This document shows, in pieces, positions 7,402-15,835 of a DNA stretch of 64,000 nucleotides. The stretch comes from Methylococcaceae bacterium UBA975 (GTDB lineage: Bacteria; Pseudomonadota; Gammaproteobacteria; Methylococcales; Cycloclasticaceae), in NCBI GenBank assembly GCA_002292375.1, contig DBBV01000018.1, positions 1 through 64,000 of the forward strand, read 5' to 3'. The notes under the pieces are model-generated. The model was given only the letters and a program-made list of their open reading frames with translations. It did not search any database and was not told the DNA's origin. Position numbers and translations under genes: made by a program. The first letter of the stretch is position 1. Every line of letters starts with the position of its first letter.

Positions 7402-8151
7402 ATGTTCTTTAAACGTTGTAGGCTTGTTCATAGGTTAATTGGCAGGTTTAAGAAAATGTTGTGTGTCATCTGTGTGCTGACGTTGGTGGGCTGTGCCAGT
7501 ACACCAAAACCGCCGGTGGATAAACCCTTTGTTGATGGCATTAAGGAGCAAACACAAGCGCGCGTGAACGCATGGCGAGCGCTGGTTAAAAACGGTGCAG
7601 ATTGGCCTGAGAGTAAAAAATTAAATTCGGTGAATGACTTTATTAATCAGCTCGTATTCGTCGATGACATTGTACATTGGAAACAAGAGGATTATTGGGC
7701 AACGCCGCTGCAATCAATTGTCACCAATGGTGGGGACTGTGAGGACTTTTCTATTGCCAAGTACTTTACCTTAAGCGCTATGGGGCTCGATGAGAAAAAA
7801 TTGCGCCTGACGTATGTTAAGGCCTTAGATATCAATAAACCGCATATGGTAGTGAGCTATTTTAGCCACCCAACCGCCGAGCCTTTACTGCTTGATAACT
7901 TAAATGAGCAAATTTTACCCGCCTCACAACGCCCTGATTTACTGCCAGTTTATAGTTTTAATGGCAGCGGTTTGTGGTTGGCTAAACGTGAGCAGGGGGG
8001 TGTGTATGCGGGCAGTTCGTCACGCATTAGCTTGTGGCAAAAACTACGTCAATCGATGGATGTAGAGGCGGCTAATGAAAGCCGGCATATTTGCTTATAC
8101 CAATATTATGATTTGCCTGATCAGCGGGCCAAAACATTGTGCTCCAAATGA
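7402..8151 (+). CDS. LapG-like transglutaminase-fold cysteine protease, predicted lipoprotein
   Basis: 249 residues of the bacterial transglutaminase-like cysteine proteinase family (LapG, DUF920). The putative triad is C113 (NGGDCEDFS), H148 (KPHMVVSYF) and D165 (LLLDNLN). The His-Asp spacing of 17 is as I recall for Pseudomonas LapG. LapG is a periplasmic protease that releases large adhesins such as LapA and is held by LapD when c-di-GMP is high. Here a hydrophobic stretch ends in LVGC (C31), predicting a lipid anchor, which the classical LapG lacks. Neither LapD nor a large adhesin is encoded in the window. Start at 7402 is supported by GAGGT upstream; an internal ATG at 7456 would give a shorter signal peptide. 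Confidence 0.8.
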   Translation: MFFKRCRLVHRLIGRFKKMLCVICVLTLVGCASTPKPPVDKPFVDGIKEQTQARVNAWRALVKNGADWPESKKLNSVNDFINQLVFVDDIVHWKQEDYWATPLQSIVTNGGDCEDFSIAKYFTLSAMGLDEKKLRLTYVKALDINKPHMVVSYFSHPTAEPLLLDNLNEQILPASQRPDLLPVYSFNGSGLWLAKREQGGVYAGSSSRISLWQKLRQSMDVEAANESRHICLYQYYDLPDQRAKTLCSK

Positions 8152-8160
8152 GAAAATACT

Positions 8161-8385
8161 ATGAGAGAAATTGAAATTACCACGCAACCCGTTGAGTTGT
8201 ATAAAATCTTAAAATTTGACAGTATGGTAGCCAGCGGCGGTGAAGCTAAGACGGTCATCGCTGATGGCTTGGTGCAAGTCAATGGTCAGGTGGAAACGAG
8301 GAAACGTAAAAAGATAATGTCGGGCGATGTTATTGAGTTTGCCTCTGAGCAGGTTAAGGTGCGGCTTGTTGATAAACTGAACTAA
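8161..8385 (+). CDS. S4-domain RNA-binding protein, YbcJ-like
   Basis: 74 residues forming a single S4 RNA-binding domain. Key parts are LYKILKFDSMVASGGEAK followed by ADGLVQVNGQVETRKRKKI. The VETRKR.KI segment is close to E. coli YbcJ, an RNA-binding protein of unclear role, possibly ribosome-associated. It starts 9 bases after the LapG-like gene, so probably the last gene of the nfsA transcription unit. Confidence 0.88.
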   Translation: MREIEITTQPVELYKILKFDSMVASGGEAKTVIADGLVQVNGQVETRKRKKIMSGDVIEFASEQVKVRLVDKLN

Positions 8386-8472
8386 TTGGATGTGGGTAAT
8401 GTGATATGGCATTGGCTTAACCACAAGCTTGGCAGTATGGGGCTATAAAACAATTAATTATATGTGCTAGAT

Positions 8473-8817
8473 ATGAATGAAGCAGACATTGAAAAGTTAA
8501 AGCTGGACCTTTTAAGCTTAAAACAAGACCTTCAACTGCAAGAGGACGAATTCCAAACTGTCAACGAACCCATAGCGTTAGACCAAGCCCGTGTTGGTCG
8601 TTTGTCGCGTATGGATGCTATGCAGGGGCAGCAAATGTCGCTAGAAGCGTCAAGACGTCGACAGCAACACCTTGTGCAAGTTGATGGCGCCTTAAATCGT
8701 ATACACACTGATGACTTTGGTTTTTGTTATGTTTGCGGTGAACAAATCGACGAACGTCGTTTGCTCCTGGAACCGACAGCAACGCGCTGTATAGCTTGTA
8801 CTGAAAATAATGATTAA
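8473..8817 (+). CDS. DksA/TraR-type zinc-finger protein
   Basis: 114 residues from the ATG at 8473; a GTG at 8464 in the same frame would add three residues, and neither has a clear ribosome site. The C-terminal C4 zinc finger reads CYVC ... CIAC, separated by a basic helix. The N-terminal half is a predicted coiled coil with RLSRMDAMQGQQM at its tip, where DksA family members carry the acidic residues that reach into the RNA polymerase secondary channel. It is shorter than E. coli DksA (151), so a TraR/DksA-like paralogue is more likely than the main DksA. Confidence 0.85.
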   Translation: MNEADIEKLKLDLLSLKQDLQLQEDEFQTVNEPIALDQARVGRLSRMDAMQGQQMSLEASRRRQQHLVQVDGALNRIHTDDFGFCYVCGEQIDERRLLLEPTATRCIACTENND

Positions 8818-8884
8818 CGGCTAATTCACGTTAATTCTTCTACAGTAATCCAATTTTTTTAAAAAAGCGGCTATACACTGAAAC

Positions 8885-8911
8885 TATATAGGACTAAAAT
8901 AGTCCTATATA
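8885..8911. promoter_or_regulatory. IscR-type operator of the suf operon
   Basis: A perfect 11-bp inverted repeat, TATATAGGACT and AGTCCTATATA, separated by AAAAT. Its core GACT-AAAAT-AGTC fits the IscR type-1 consensus core GACTRWWWYAGTC, while the flanks differ from that consensus. It ends where the Shine-Dalgarno of the Rrf2-family gene begins (8911-8916), so binding would block transcription start or early elongation. Autoregulation by the downstream Fe-S regulator is the natural reading. Confidence 0.75.
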
Positions 8912-8921
8912 AGAGGTGCTT

Positions 8922-9401
8922 ATGCTTAGAGTCAGTAAACTTACAGATTATGCAACGGTTATTTTGACCCACATTGGTCATCAGCCTAACGTCGTGCACG
9001 CCGCAACGGATATTACAAAAGAAACGGGTGTAGCGCTGCCGACGGTCAGCAAAGTGCTAAAGCTGTTAACAAAAGACAATATTCTAATTTCTAAACGGGG
9101 CTCTCATGGCGGCTATTTATTGGCAAAACCTCCGTCGGAAACCAATATTGCGACCATCATTATGGCCATTGAAGGCCCTATTAGCATGACGGAATGCAGT
9201 ACAGAAGCAGGTATCTGTGAACAAGAGTCGTCGTGTGAAATTAAAGGTAATTGGAATTTAATTAACCGGGCAGTTTATGCTGCCTTAGAAGCGGTCACCT
9301 TGGCCGACTTGCTAGAACCGGCGAACCAACAAATGGTTAAGCTTAGCTTTCCCTCGGGTAGCAAAAAACACGTGTCAAACGAATTAAAAGTGGAGAACTA
9401 G
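8922..9401 (+). CDS. sufR: Rrf2-family Fe-S regulator of the SUF operon
   Basis: 159 residues, IscR/Rrf2 family. An N-terminal winged helix contains GVALPTVSKVLKLL. The wing KRGSHGGYLLAKPP is followed by C92, C99 and C105, the expected [2Fe-2S] ligands. It most likely represses the operon when its cluster is loaded, through the inverted repeat directly upstream (8885-8911). ATG at 8922 is preferred over GTG at 8916 because the latter overlaps the Shine-Dalgarno AAGAGG. The stop codon abuts the sufB ATG. The name follows usage for the SUF-linked Rrf2 regulator; it is not the DeoR-like cyanobacterial SufR. Confidence 0.9.
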   Translation: MLRVSKLTDYATVILTHIGHQPNVVHAATDITKETGVALPTVSKVLKLLTKDNILISKRGSHGGYLLAKPPSETNIATIIMAIEGPISMTECSTEAGICEQESSCEIKGNWNLINRAVYAALEAVTLADLLEPANQQMVKLSFPSGSKKHVSNELKVEN

Positions 9402-10850
9402 ATGTCAGCATCTAATGAAAATATTAAAGATATGATCGGCCAACAGTACAAAGATGGTTTTGTTACTGACGTGGAATCCGATTCATTTGCTGCGGGGCTT
9501 AACGAAGATGTTATTCGTGCCCTGTCGGCAATAAAGAAAGAACCTGAGTTTCTACTTGAGTGGCGTTTAGAAGCCTATCGCCATTGGTTGACTATGGAGC
9601 ATCCAGAATGGGCGTTCGTTGAGTTCCCTAAAATTGATTTTCAAGAGATCAGTTATTATTCAGCGCCTAAAAGTATGGCCGACGGTCCGCAAAGTTTAGA
9701 TGAAGTAGATCCAAAGCTAATTGATACCTATAACAAACTCGGTATTCCACTTGAAGAGCAAATGCGTTTGGCTGGTGTTGCTGTCGATGCGGTATTTGAC
9801 AGCGTGTCAGTCGCAACAACGTTTAAAGAAAAACTGTATGAAGCAGGGGTCATTTTCTGCTCGTTTTCTGAAGCCGTTAAAGAGCACCCTGAGCTAATTA
9901 AACAATATTTAGGCACGGTTGTTTCACAATATGATAATTTCTATGCGGCCTTAAATGCAGCGGTGTTCAGTGATGGCTCGTTTGTTTACATCCCTAAAGG
10001 CGTGCGTTGTCCGATGGAGTTATCCACGTATTTCAGAATTAATGCAGCCAATACAGGGCAGTTTGAACGCACCTTGATTGTGGCAGAAGAAGGCAGCCAC
10101 GTCAGTTACCTAGAGGGTTGCACTGCACCGATGCGTGATGAAAATCAATTGCATGCCGCGGTCGTGGAATTGGTCATCCTAAAAGACGCGGAAATTAAAT
10201 ATTCAACGGTGCAAAATTGGTACCCCGGTGATGAAAATGGCCTTGGTGGTATTTATAACTTTGTCACCAAACGGGCTGAATGTCGTGGCGATAATGCCAA
10301 AGTATCGTGGACTCAGGTAGAAACGGGTTCAGCCATTACTTGGAAATACCCAAGCGTTATATTGCGTGGTGATCATTCAGTCGGTGAGTTTTATTCGGTT
10401 GCATTAACCAATAATTATCAACAAGCCGATACCGGTACAAAAATGATTCATCTGGGTAAAAACACCAGTAGCACGATCATTTCTAAAGGTATCTCAGCGG
10501 GGCACGGGCAAAATACGTATCGTGGCTTGGTCAAAATTGGTCGAAAAGCTGAAAATGCCCGTAACTTTACTCAATGCGATTCCTTGTTGATGGGCGACCA
10601 GTGCGGTGCACATACTTTTCCGTATATCGAAACCAAGCAACCCAGCGCCACCATTGAACACGAAGCATCGACGTCCAAAATCAGTGAAGACCAGTTGTTT
10701 TACTGCATGCAGCGTGGTATTTCAGCAGAGGACGCCGTGTCGATGATCGTTAACGGTTTTTGTAAAGAAGTATTTAAAGAGTTACCGATGGAGTTTGCGG
10801 TTGAAGCGCAAGCCTTGCTGGGCATCAGTTTGGAAGGCAGTGTCGGTTAA
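9402..10850 (+). CDS. sufB: Fe-S cluster scaffold protein SufB
   Basis: Core scaffold of the SufBC2D complex on which clusters are assembled; 482 residues, as in E. coli SufB (495). Recognisable blocks include YNKLGIPLEEQ, SFVYIPKGVRCPMELSTYFR, VSYLEGCTAP and the C-terminal EHEASTSKISEDQLFYCMQR, which covers the functionally required Cys and His region. The first codon directly follows the regulator's stop, so translation is coupled. The gene heads the enzyme part of sufBCDSU. Confidence 0.97.
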   Translation: MSASNENIKDMIGQQYKDGFVTDVESDSFAAGLNEDVIRALSAIKKEPEFLLEWRLEAYRHWLTMEHPEWAFVEFPKIDFQEISYYSAPKSMADGPQSLDEVDPKLIDTYNKLGIPLEEQMRLAGVAVDAVFDSVSVATTFKEKLYEAGVIFCSFSEAVKEHPELIKQYLGTVVSQYDNFYAALNAAVFSDGSFVYIPKGVRCPMELSTYFRINAANTGQFERTLIVAEEGSHVSYLEGCTAPMRDENQLHAAVVELVILKDAEIKYSTVQNWYPGDENGLGGIYNFVTKRAECRGDNAKVSWTQVETGSAITWKYPSVILRGDHSVGEFYSVALTNNYQQADTGTKMIHLGKNTSSTIISKGISAGHGQNTYRGLVKIGRKAENARNFTQCDSLLMGDQCGAHTFPYIETKQPSATIEHEASTSKISEDQLFYCMQRGISAEDAVSMIVNGFCKEVFKELPMEFAVEAQALLGISLEGSVG

Positions 10851-10909
10851 CGGTGGCAAAAGTCACGTTTTAGACCTAATTAAAATTTAAAGTAATAAGG
10901 AATAGCAGC

Positions 10910-11662
10910 ATGCTAAAGATTGAAAATTTACACGTACGTGTTGAAGGTAAAGATATATTAAAAGGCATTAACCTAGAAATTAACGCCGGTGAAGTACACG
11001 CGATTATGGGGCCTAATGGTTCGGGTAAAAGTACCTTATCGTATATCTTAGCGGGACGCGAAGGCTACGAAATAACCCAAGGCAGCATCTCGTTTCACGG
11101 TAAAGACTTATTAGAGATGAGCGTTGAAGAACGCGCTTGGGCAGGTGTGTTCTTGGCTTTTCAGTACCCAGTCGAAGTACCTGGGGTGAGTAATATATAC
11201 ATGTTAAAGGCTGCGCTTAATGGTATTCGTAAACACAAGGGTGAACCAGAGTTAGACGCAATGGATTTTATCGCCTCGGTGAAAAGTAAAATGAAAGACT
11301 TGGATATGGATGAGAAATTCCTATATCGCGCAGTTAATGAAGGTTTCTCGGGCGGTGAAAAAAAACGCAACGAGATTTTACAAATGTCAGTGCTAGAACC
11401 CACCTTGTGTGTGTTGGATGAAACAGACTCAGGTTTGGATATTGATGCATTAAAAATCGTCTCTGATGGTATTAATCGTTTGCGTGATCCAGCGCGTGCA
11501 TTTGTTCTGGTTACCCATTACCAACGTCTACTTGACTACATTAAACCGGATTTTGTACACGTGCTGGCGAACGGCAAAATTGTGAAATCGGGTGGTGCTG
11601 AACTAGCATTAGAGCTTGAGGATCAAGGTTACAGTTGGCTTGAAGATAAAAAAGCGAGTTAA
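10910..11662 (+). CDS. sufC: SUF ATPase SufC
   Basis: ABC-type ATPase that drives conformational change in SufBC2D; cytosolic, with no membrane partner. 250 residues. The Walker A motif GPNGSGKST starts at residue 34. The signature is FSGGEKKRNE and Walker B is LCVLDETDSGLD, with the family-typical DETDSGLD form. It is separated from sufB by 59 bases with no terminator. Confidence 0.97.
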   Translation: MLKIENLHVRVEGKDILKGINLEINAGEVHAIMGPNGSGKSTLSYILAGREGYEITQGSISFHGKDLLEMSVEERAWAGVFLAFQYPVEVPGVSNIYMLKAALNGIRKHKGEPELDAMDFIASVKSKMKDLDMDEKFLYRAVNEGFSGGEKKRNEILQMSVLEPTLCVLDETDSGLDIDALKIVSDGINRLRDPARAFVLVTHYQRLLDYIKPDFVHVLANGKIVKSGGAELALELEDQGYSWLEDKKAS

Positions 11663-11666
11663 TACG

Positions 11667-13007
11667 ATGTCAGTAACGCATTTACCCAATACACATTACG
11701 CTGGCTTATTAGCAACGGCAACTACGTCTAAAATAGAAGCTGAGGCCGATTGGCTAACAAGTTTGCGCGAACGCGCTGCGGCCGAGTTTAACGTGGCTGG
11801 CTTTCCTTCACCGCGAGATGAAGAGTGGCGTTATACCAATATTTCAGCGATCGAAAAAAGCCAGTTTAGTTTGTCTGAAAAAACCGCGGAGGTTGAGCAG
11901 GCTTTATTAGACGAGGCCTTGCTTGATGATTGCTACCACTTGGTTTTTGTCGACGGTCATTATCAGCCCAAGCATTCTTCCTTAACGGGTTTGACTGGCG
12001 GTGTGACAGTGCTGCCCTTGAGTGAGGTATTTACTGCTGGCAAAGAGCAGCAAGACTTATTTAAATCGTTGCTTGATTCAGTGATCGAAGAACATGCACA
12101 AGGTTTTATAAATTTTAATACCGCCTTATTTAGTGACGGTGCCTTAGTTTGTATTGCTGAGAATACGGTGGTAGATAAGCCCATTCAATTGGCCTTTATT
12201 TCATCACAAGACGGTGCGTTAAAGTTGTCGAATTGCCGTAATTTGATCTACGCCATGGCCTCGTCTAAAGCAACGGTATTTGAAACCTATACCGGTGTTG
12301 CTGACAGTTGTTATCTTACTGACGTGGTAACAGAAGTGGTTGTAGAACCCAATGCAAACCTGACTCATAGCCGTTTACAGGCCGAATCGTTAAAGGCGTA
12401 TCATATTGGCGGCGTCTATACGCGCTTAGAAAATAACGCGATTTTCCAGCAAAACAACTACACCTTTGGTGCGGTACTATCTCGCGCCGAGATTCACGCA
12501 AATTTATCAGAAGCCTCTGATTGTACGTTGGACGGTTTGTACATTGGCTGTGACCATCAACATATGGATAACCATACACGCGTTCACCATAACCAGCCAC
12601 ATGCAGTGAGTAATGAATTTTATAAAGGGGTGATGGATGACAAGGCGCGTGGGGTATTTCAAGGCCGCATTGTGGTTGCAGAAGACGCGCAAAAGACCGA
12701 TGCAACAATGAATAACCGTAATTTATTGTTATCAGAACGTGCCGAGATCGACACCAAGCCGCAATTAGAAATTTACGCCGACGACGTTAAGTGTGCTCAT
12801 GGTGTGACGGTTGGTCAGCTTGACGACACGGCGATTTTCTATTTACGGTCTCGCGGTGCAGATGAGCAGATGGCTGAAAACATGCTAACCTTTGCTTTTG
12901 CAAATGAAATGGTTGAACGCATTAGCTTTAAACCCTTGCGTTTTAAAGTGCTAGATCAGTTGTTGAAACGCTTCCCACAAGCCGGTATGAAAAAAGAGTG
13001 GTTATGA
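11667..13007 (+). CDS. sufD: Fe-S assembly protein SufD
   Basis: SufB paralogue and third subunit of SufBC2D, needed for iron acquisition in the E. coli system. 446 residues from ATG 11667, four bases after the sufC stop. A longer frame opens at 11616 inside sufC but has no support. Typical features are the N-terminal PSPRDEEWRYTNIS and the C-terminal beta-helix with DNHTRVHHN, GVFQGRIVVAEDAQKTDA and KCAHGVTVGQLD, the last containing the conserved Cys/His pair. It overlaps the sufS start by four bases (ATGA). Confidence 0.96.
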   Translation: MSVTHLPNTHYAGLLATATTSKIEAEADWLTSLRERAAAEFNVAGFPSPRDEEWRYTNISAIEKSQFSLSEKTAEVEQALLDEALLDDCYHLVFVDGHYQPKHSSLTGLTGGVTVLPLSEVFTAGKEQQDLFKSLLDSVIEEHAQGFINFNTALFSDGALVCIAENTVVDKPIQLAFISSQDGALKLSNCRNLIYAMASSKATVFETYTGVADSCYLTDVVTEVVVEPNANLTHSRLQAESLKAYHIGGVYTRLENNAIFQQNNYTFGAVLSRAEIHANLSEASDCTLDGLYIGCDHQHMDNHTRVHHNQPHAVSNEFYKGVMDDKARGVFQGRIVVAEDAQKTDATMNNRNLLLSERAEIDTKPQLEIYADDVKCAHGVTVGQLDDTAIFYLRSRGADEQMAENMLTFAFANEMVERISFKPLRFKVLDQLLKRFPQAGMKKEWL

Positions 13008-14245
13008 ATAAGGCCGTAGAAAACATACGTCCCTATGACGTAGACAGCATTCGTCAAGACTTTCCAGTGTTGCACCAACAGGTGCATGGTAAACCCTTGG
13101 TGTATTTAGATAACGCGGCGACCAGTCAAAAACCCAAGGCCGTGATCGATAGTTTGGTGCATTATTACCAAAACGATAATGCCAATATTCACCGTGGTGT
13201 ACACACCTTAAGTGAACGCGCGACTTTGTCATATGAAAATTCGCGAAAAAAAGTTCAATGTTTTTTAAACGCGGCATCAGAAAAAGAAATTGTCTTTACA
13301 CGGGGTGCTACGGAAGCGATTAATTTAGTAGCCAACGCTTATGCACAAACGCTAAAAGCGAATGACGAGGTGCTAATTACTGCGATGGAGCATCATTCCA
13401 ATATCGTTCCTTGGCAGATGTTGTGCGAAAAAACCGGCGCCATCTTAAAGGTTGCACCAATTAATGAGCAAGGTGAGCTGATACTCGACCAATTTGAAGC
13501 CTTGATCAGCAAAAAGACTAAGTTTGCTGCGATTTCTCATATGTCAAACGCCTTAGGCAGCATTAACCCAATTAAGCAATTGATTGATCTATTACATCAA
13601 CATGATATTCCAGTATTGATAGATGGTGCGCAAGCGATTCCTCATATAGCTGTTGACGTGCAAGCGTTGGGTTGTGATTTCTACGTATTTTCGGGGCATA
13701 AGTTATACGCACCGACTGGCATTGGTGCTTTGTACGGTAAACTTGAGTTGCTTGAAAAAATGGCACCCTACCAAGGCGGTGGCGATATGATCAGTGTCGT
13801 TACGTTCGATAAAACGGTGTATAGCAAGGTACCGTATAAATTCGAAGCCGGTACACCAAACATTGCCGGCACCATCGGACTTGGGGCCGCGTTGGATTAT
13901 GTTAACAGTATTGGCTTAGACGCAATTGCTGCGCATGAGGATAGTTTGCTGGTATATGCAACCGAGCAGGCTAAACGAATCGATAAATTAAGAATTATTG
14001 GTACCGCTAAACAGAAGGGTGCGATTTTGTCGTTTGTACTGGACGGTATACACCCGCATGATATCGGCACGATGATGGACCACCAAGGTATCGCCATACG
14101 AGCAGGTCATCATTGTGCGATGCCGGTGATGGATTTTTTTGCTGTGCCGGCTACCGCAAGAGCCTCGTTTGCGATGTACAATACACATCAAGAAGTAGAC
14201 GCGCTTATGGCGGGAATTGAAAACCTAATTGAGATGTTTGGCTAA
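13004..14245 (+). CDS. sufS: Cysteine desulfurase SufS
   Basis: Group II cysteine desulfurase that mobilises sulfur from cysteine as a persulfide. 413 residues from ATG 13004, which overlaps the sufD stop; a GTG at 12998 is less likely. PLP lysine K233 lies in FSGHKLYAPTG, and the persulfide-forming C371 in RAGHHCAMPVM. The partner accepting sulfur is probably the adjacent SufU, since no sufE is present in the operon. The sufU ATG overlaps the sufS stop by one base. Confidence 0.96.
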   Translation: MNKAVENIRPYDVDSIRQDFPVLHQQVHGKPLVYLDNAATSQKPKAVIDSLVHYYQNDNANIHRGVHTLSERATLSYENSRKKVQCFLNAASEKEIVFTRGATEAINLVANAYAQTLKANDEVLITAMEHHSNIVPWQMLCEKTGAILKVAPINEQGELILDQFEALISKKTKFAAISHMSNALGSINPIKQLIDLLHQHDIPVLIDGAQAIPHIAVDVQALGCDFYVFSGHKLYAPTGIGALYGKLELLEKMAPYQGGGDMISVVTFDKTVYSKVPYKFEAGTPNIAGTIGLGAALDYVNSIGLDAIAAHEDSLLVYATEQAKRIDKLRIIGTAKQKGAILSFVLDGIHPHDIGTMMDHQGIAIRAGHHCAMPVMDFFAVPATARASFAMYNTHQEVDALMAGIENLIEMFG

Positions 14246-14691
14246 TGCTTGATGATTTAAGAGACTTGTATCAAGAAGTGATTTTTGATCATAACCGGAA
14301 CCCGAGAAATTTCCGAGTAATGGAGGATGCTGACCGTCAAATTGATGGCTTTAATCCACTGTGTGGTGATCGATTAACCTTATTTATTAAACTGGATGAT
14401 GGCAAAATTATTGATGCCAGCTTTCAAGGCCAAGGCTGTGCTATATCGACCGCATCAGCGTCCTTGATGACAGATATTATAAAGGGCCAAAGTGAACAAG
14501 AAGCCCAGCAGCTTTTCGCCTTGTTTCATAAAATGGCGACGGGCGAACAGGTAGAGATGGATGATTTGGGTAAATTAGCGGTATTAGCGGGCGTCTGCGA
14601 ATACCCAGCGCGGGTAAAATGTGCGACTCTTCCCTGGCACACCCTGGACGCGCTATTAAAAGGTGCTGAAGAACCGGTTACTACAGAATAA
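14245..14691 (+). CDS. sufU: SufU-type sulfur-transfer/scaffold protein
   Basis: 148 residues, IscU/NifU N-terminal-like fold. The three conserved Cys are in NPLCGDRL, GQGCAISTASAS and VKCATLPWHTL. The insertion between the second and third (about GEQVEMDDLGKLAVLAGV) marks SufU as distinct from IscU. In Bacillus, SufU is a zinc-dependent sulfurtransferase for SufS. Here it closes the operon in the place where SufE is found in enterobacteria. Confidence 0.92.
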   Translation: MLDDLRDLYQEVIFDHNRNPRNFRVMEDADRQIDGFNPLCGDRLTLFIKLDDGKIIDASFQGQGCAISTASASLMTDIIKGQSEQEAQQLFALFHKMATGEQVEMDDLGKLAVLAGVCEYPARVKCATLPWHTLDALLKGAEEPVTTE

Positions 14692-14733
14692 TAAAATCAA
14701 CATAATAAAATTAACGAATTTTGATGTACCTCT

Positions 14734-15832
14734 ATGCGTGAGCTAAACCCAATAACTAATAAAATAGCGGATCTGCACGAGCGAACGGTATCGCTCAGGG
14801 GGTACCTTTGACTTTGACACGAAGCACGAACGATTAACAGAGGTTTTAAGGGAATTAGAAGATTCGACAATTTGGGATGACCCAGCACGAGCGCAAGCTT
14901 TAGGTAAAGAGCGGGGTCAGTTAGAGCAAGTTGTTGATACCATTAATGGACTCTCGAGTGGTTTAGCCGACGCAAAAGACTTGCTGGAAATGGCCGTTGA
15001 AGATGACGACGATGAGACCGTGGCTAGCATCGAAGAAGATTTAGCACGCTTTGAGAAACAGGTGTCTGGACTAGAGTTTCGCCGCATGTTCTCGGGGGAC
15101 ATGGATGCCAATAGCGCATTTTTAGATATTCAAGCGGGTTCCGGCGGAACTGAAGCGCAAGATTGGGCTGAAATGATTTTGCGGATGTATTTGCGTTGGG
15201 CTGAACAGCATGACTTTAAAACCGAATTAATTGAAGTGTCATCAGGGGATGTGGCGGGTATTAAGAGTGCTACCATATCAATCCAGGGTGATTATGTTTT
15301 TGGTTGGTTAAGAACAGAAATTGGCGTGCACCGGCTGGTACGTAAATCGCCGTTTGATTCGGGCAATCGACGGCATACCTCATTTGCGGCGGTGTTTGTG
15401 TCACCTGAAGTAGACGATGATATTGATATTGACATTAATCCAGCCGATTTACGCATTGATGTGTATCGAGCGAGTGGTGCCGGCGGCCAACACGTGAACA
15501 AAACCGAATCAGCGGTACGTATTACACATGAACCGACAAATACGGTTGTACAGTGTCAAAATGATCGTTCGCAACATAAAAATAAAGCCACTGCGATGAA
15601 ACAACTGAAAGCGAAGTTGTACGAACTTGAAATGCAAAAAAAAATGGCAGACCAACAAACACAAGAAGAGAGTAAATCAGATATCGGCTGGGGCAGCCAA
15701 ATTCGTTCTTATGTACTGGATCAGTCACGGATTAAAGATTTACGTACCGGAGTAGAAACCGGCAACACACAAGCGGTGCTCGATGGAGCGCTAGACCAAT
15801 TTATAGAAGCCAGTTTAAAAAGCGGAATTTAA
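14734..15832 (+). CDS. prfB: Peptide chain release factor 2, with programmed +1 frameshift
   Basis: Release factor for UAA and UGA. The gene is split into 14734-14808 (25 codons) and 14810-15832, joined by a +1 shift at an in-frame TGA (14809-14811). The joined product is 365 residues, exactly E. coli RF2 length. The recognition tripeptide SPF falls at 205-207 and the catalytic GGQ at 250-252, the same numbers as in E. coli, which confirms the joined reading. A simple ORF finder would report only the downstream part. Low RF2 favours the shift and so raises RF2 synthesis. lysS follows after 3 bases. Confidence 0.96.
14797..14811 (+). promoter_or_regulatory. RF2 autoregulatory frameshift site
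   Basis: The internal Shine-Dalgarno-like AGGGGG (14797-14802) is followed three bases later by the slippery CTT and the TGA stop with a following C. This is the canonical arrangement AGGGGGTAnCTTTGAC. Pairing with 16S rRNA and slow termination at UGA-C push the ribosome +1 into the GAC frame. Confidence 0.95.
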
Positions 15833-15835
15833 AAG

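Noticed and set aside
11616..11666. Upstream extension of sufD within sufC
   Set aside because: Lies inside sufC, with no family similarity; ATG 11667 follows the sufC stop directly.
15522..15728. Minus-strand frame opposite prfB, and many similar antisense frames across the window
   Set aside because: Shadows of confidently assigned genes, with no ribosome site or family match.
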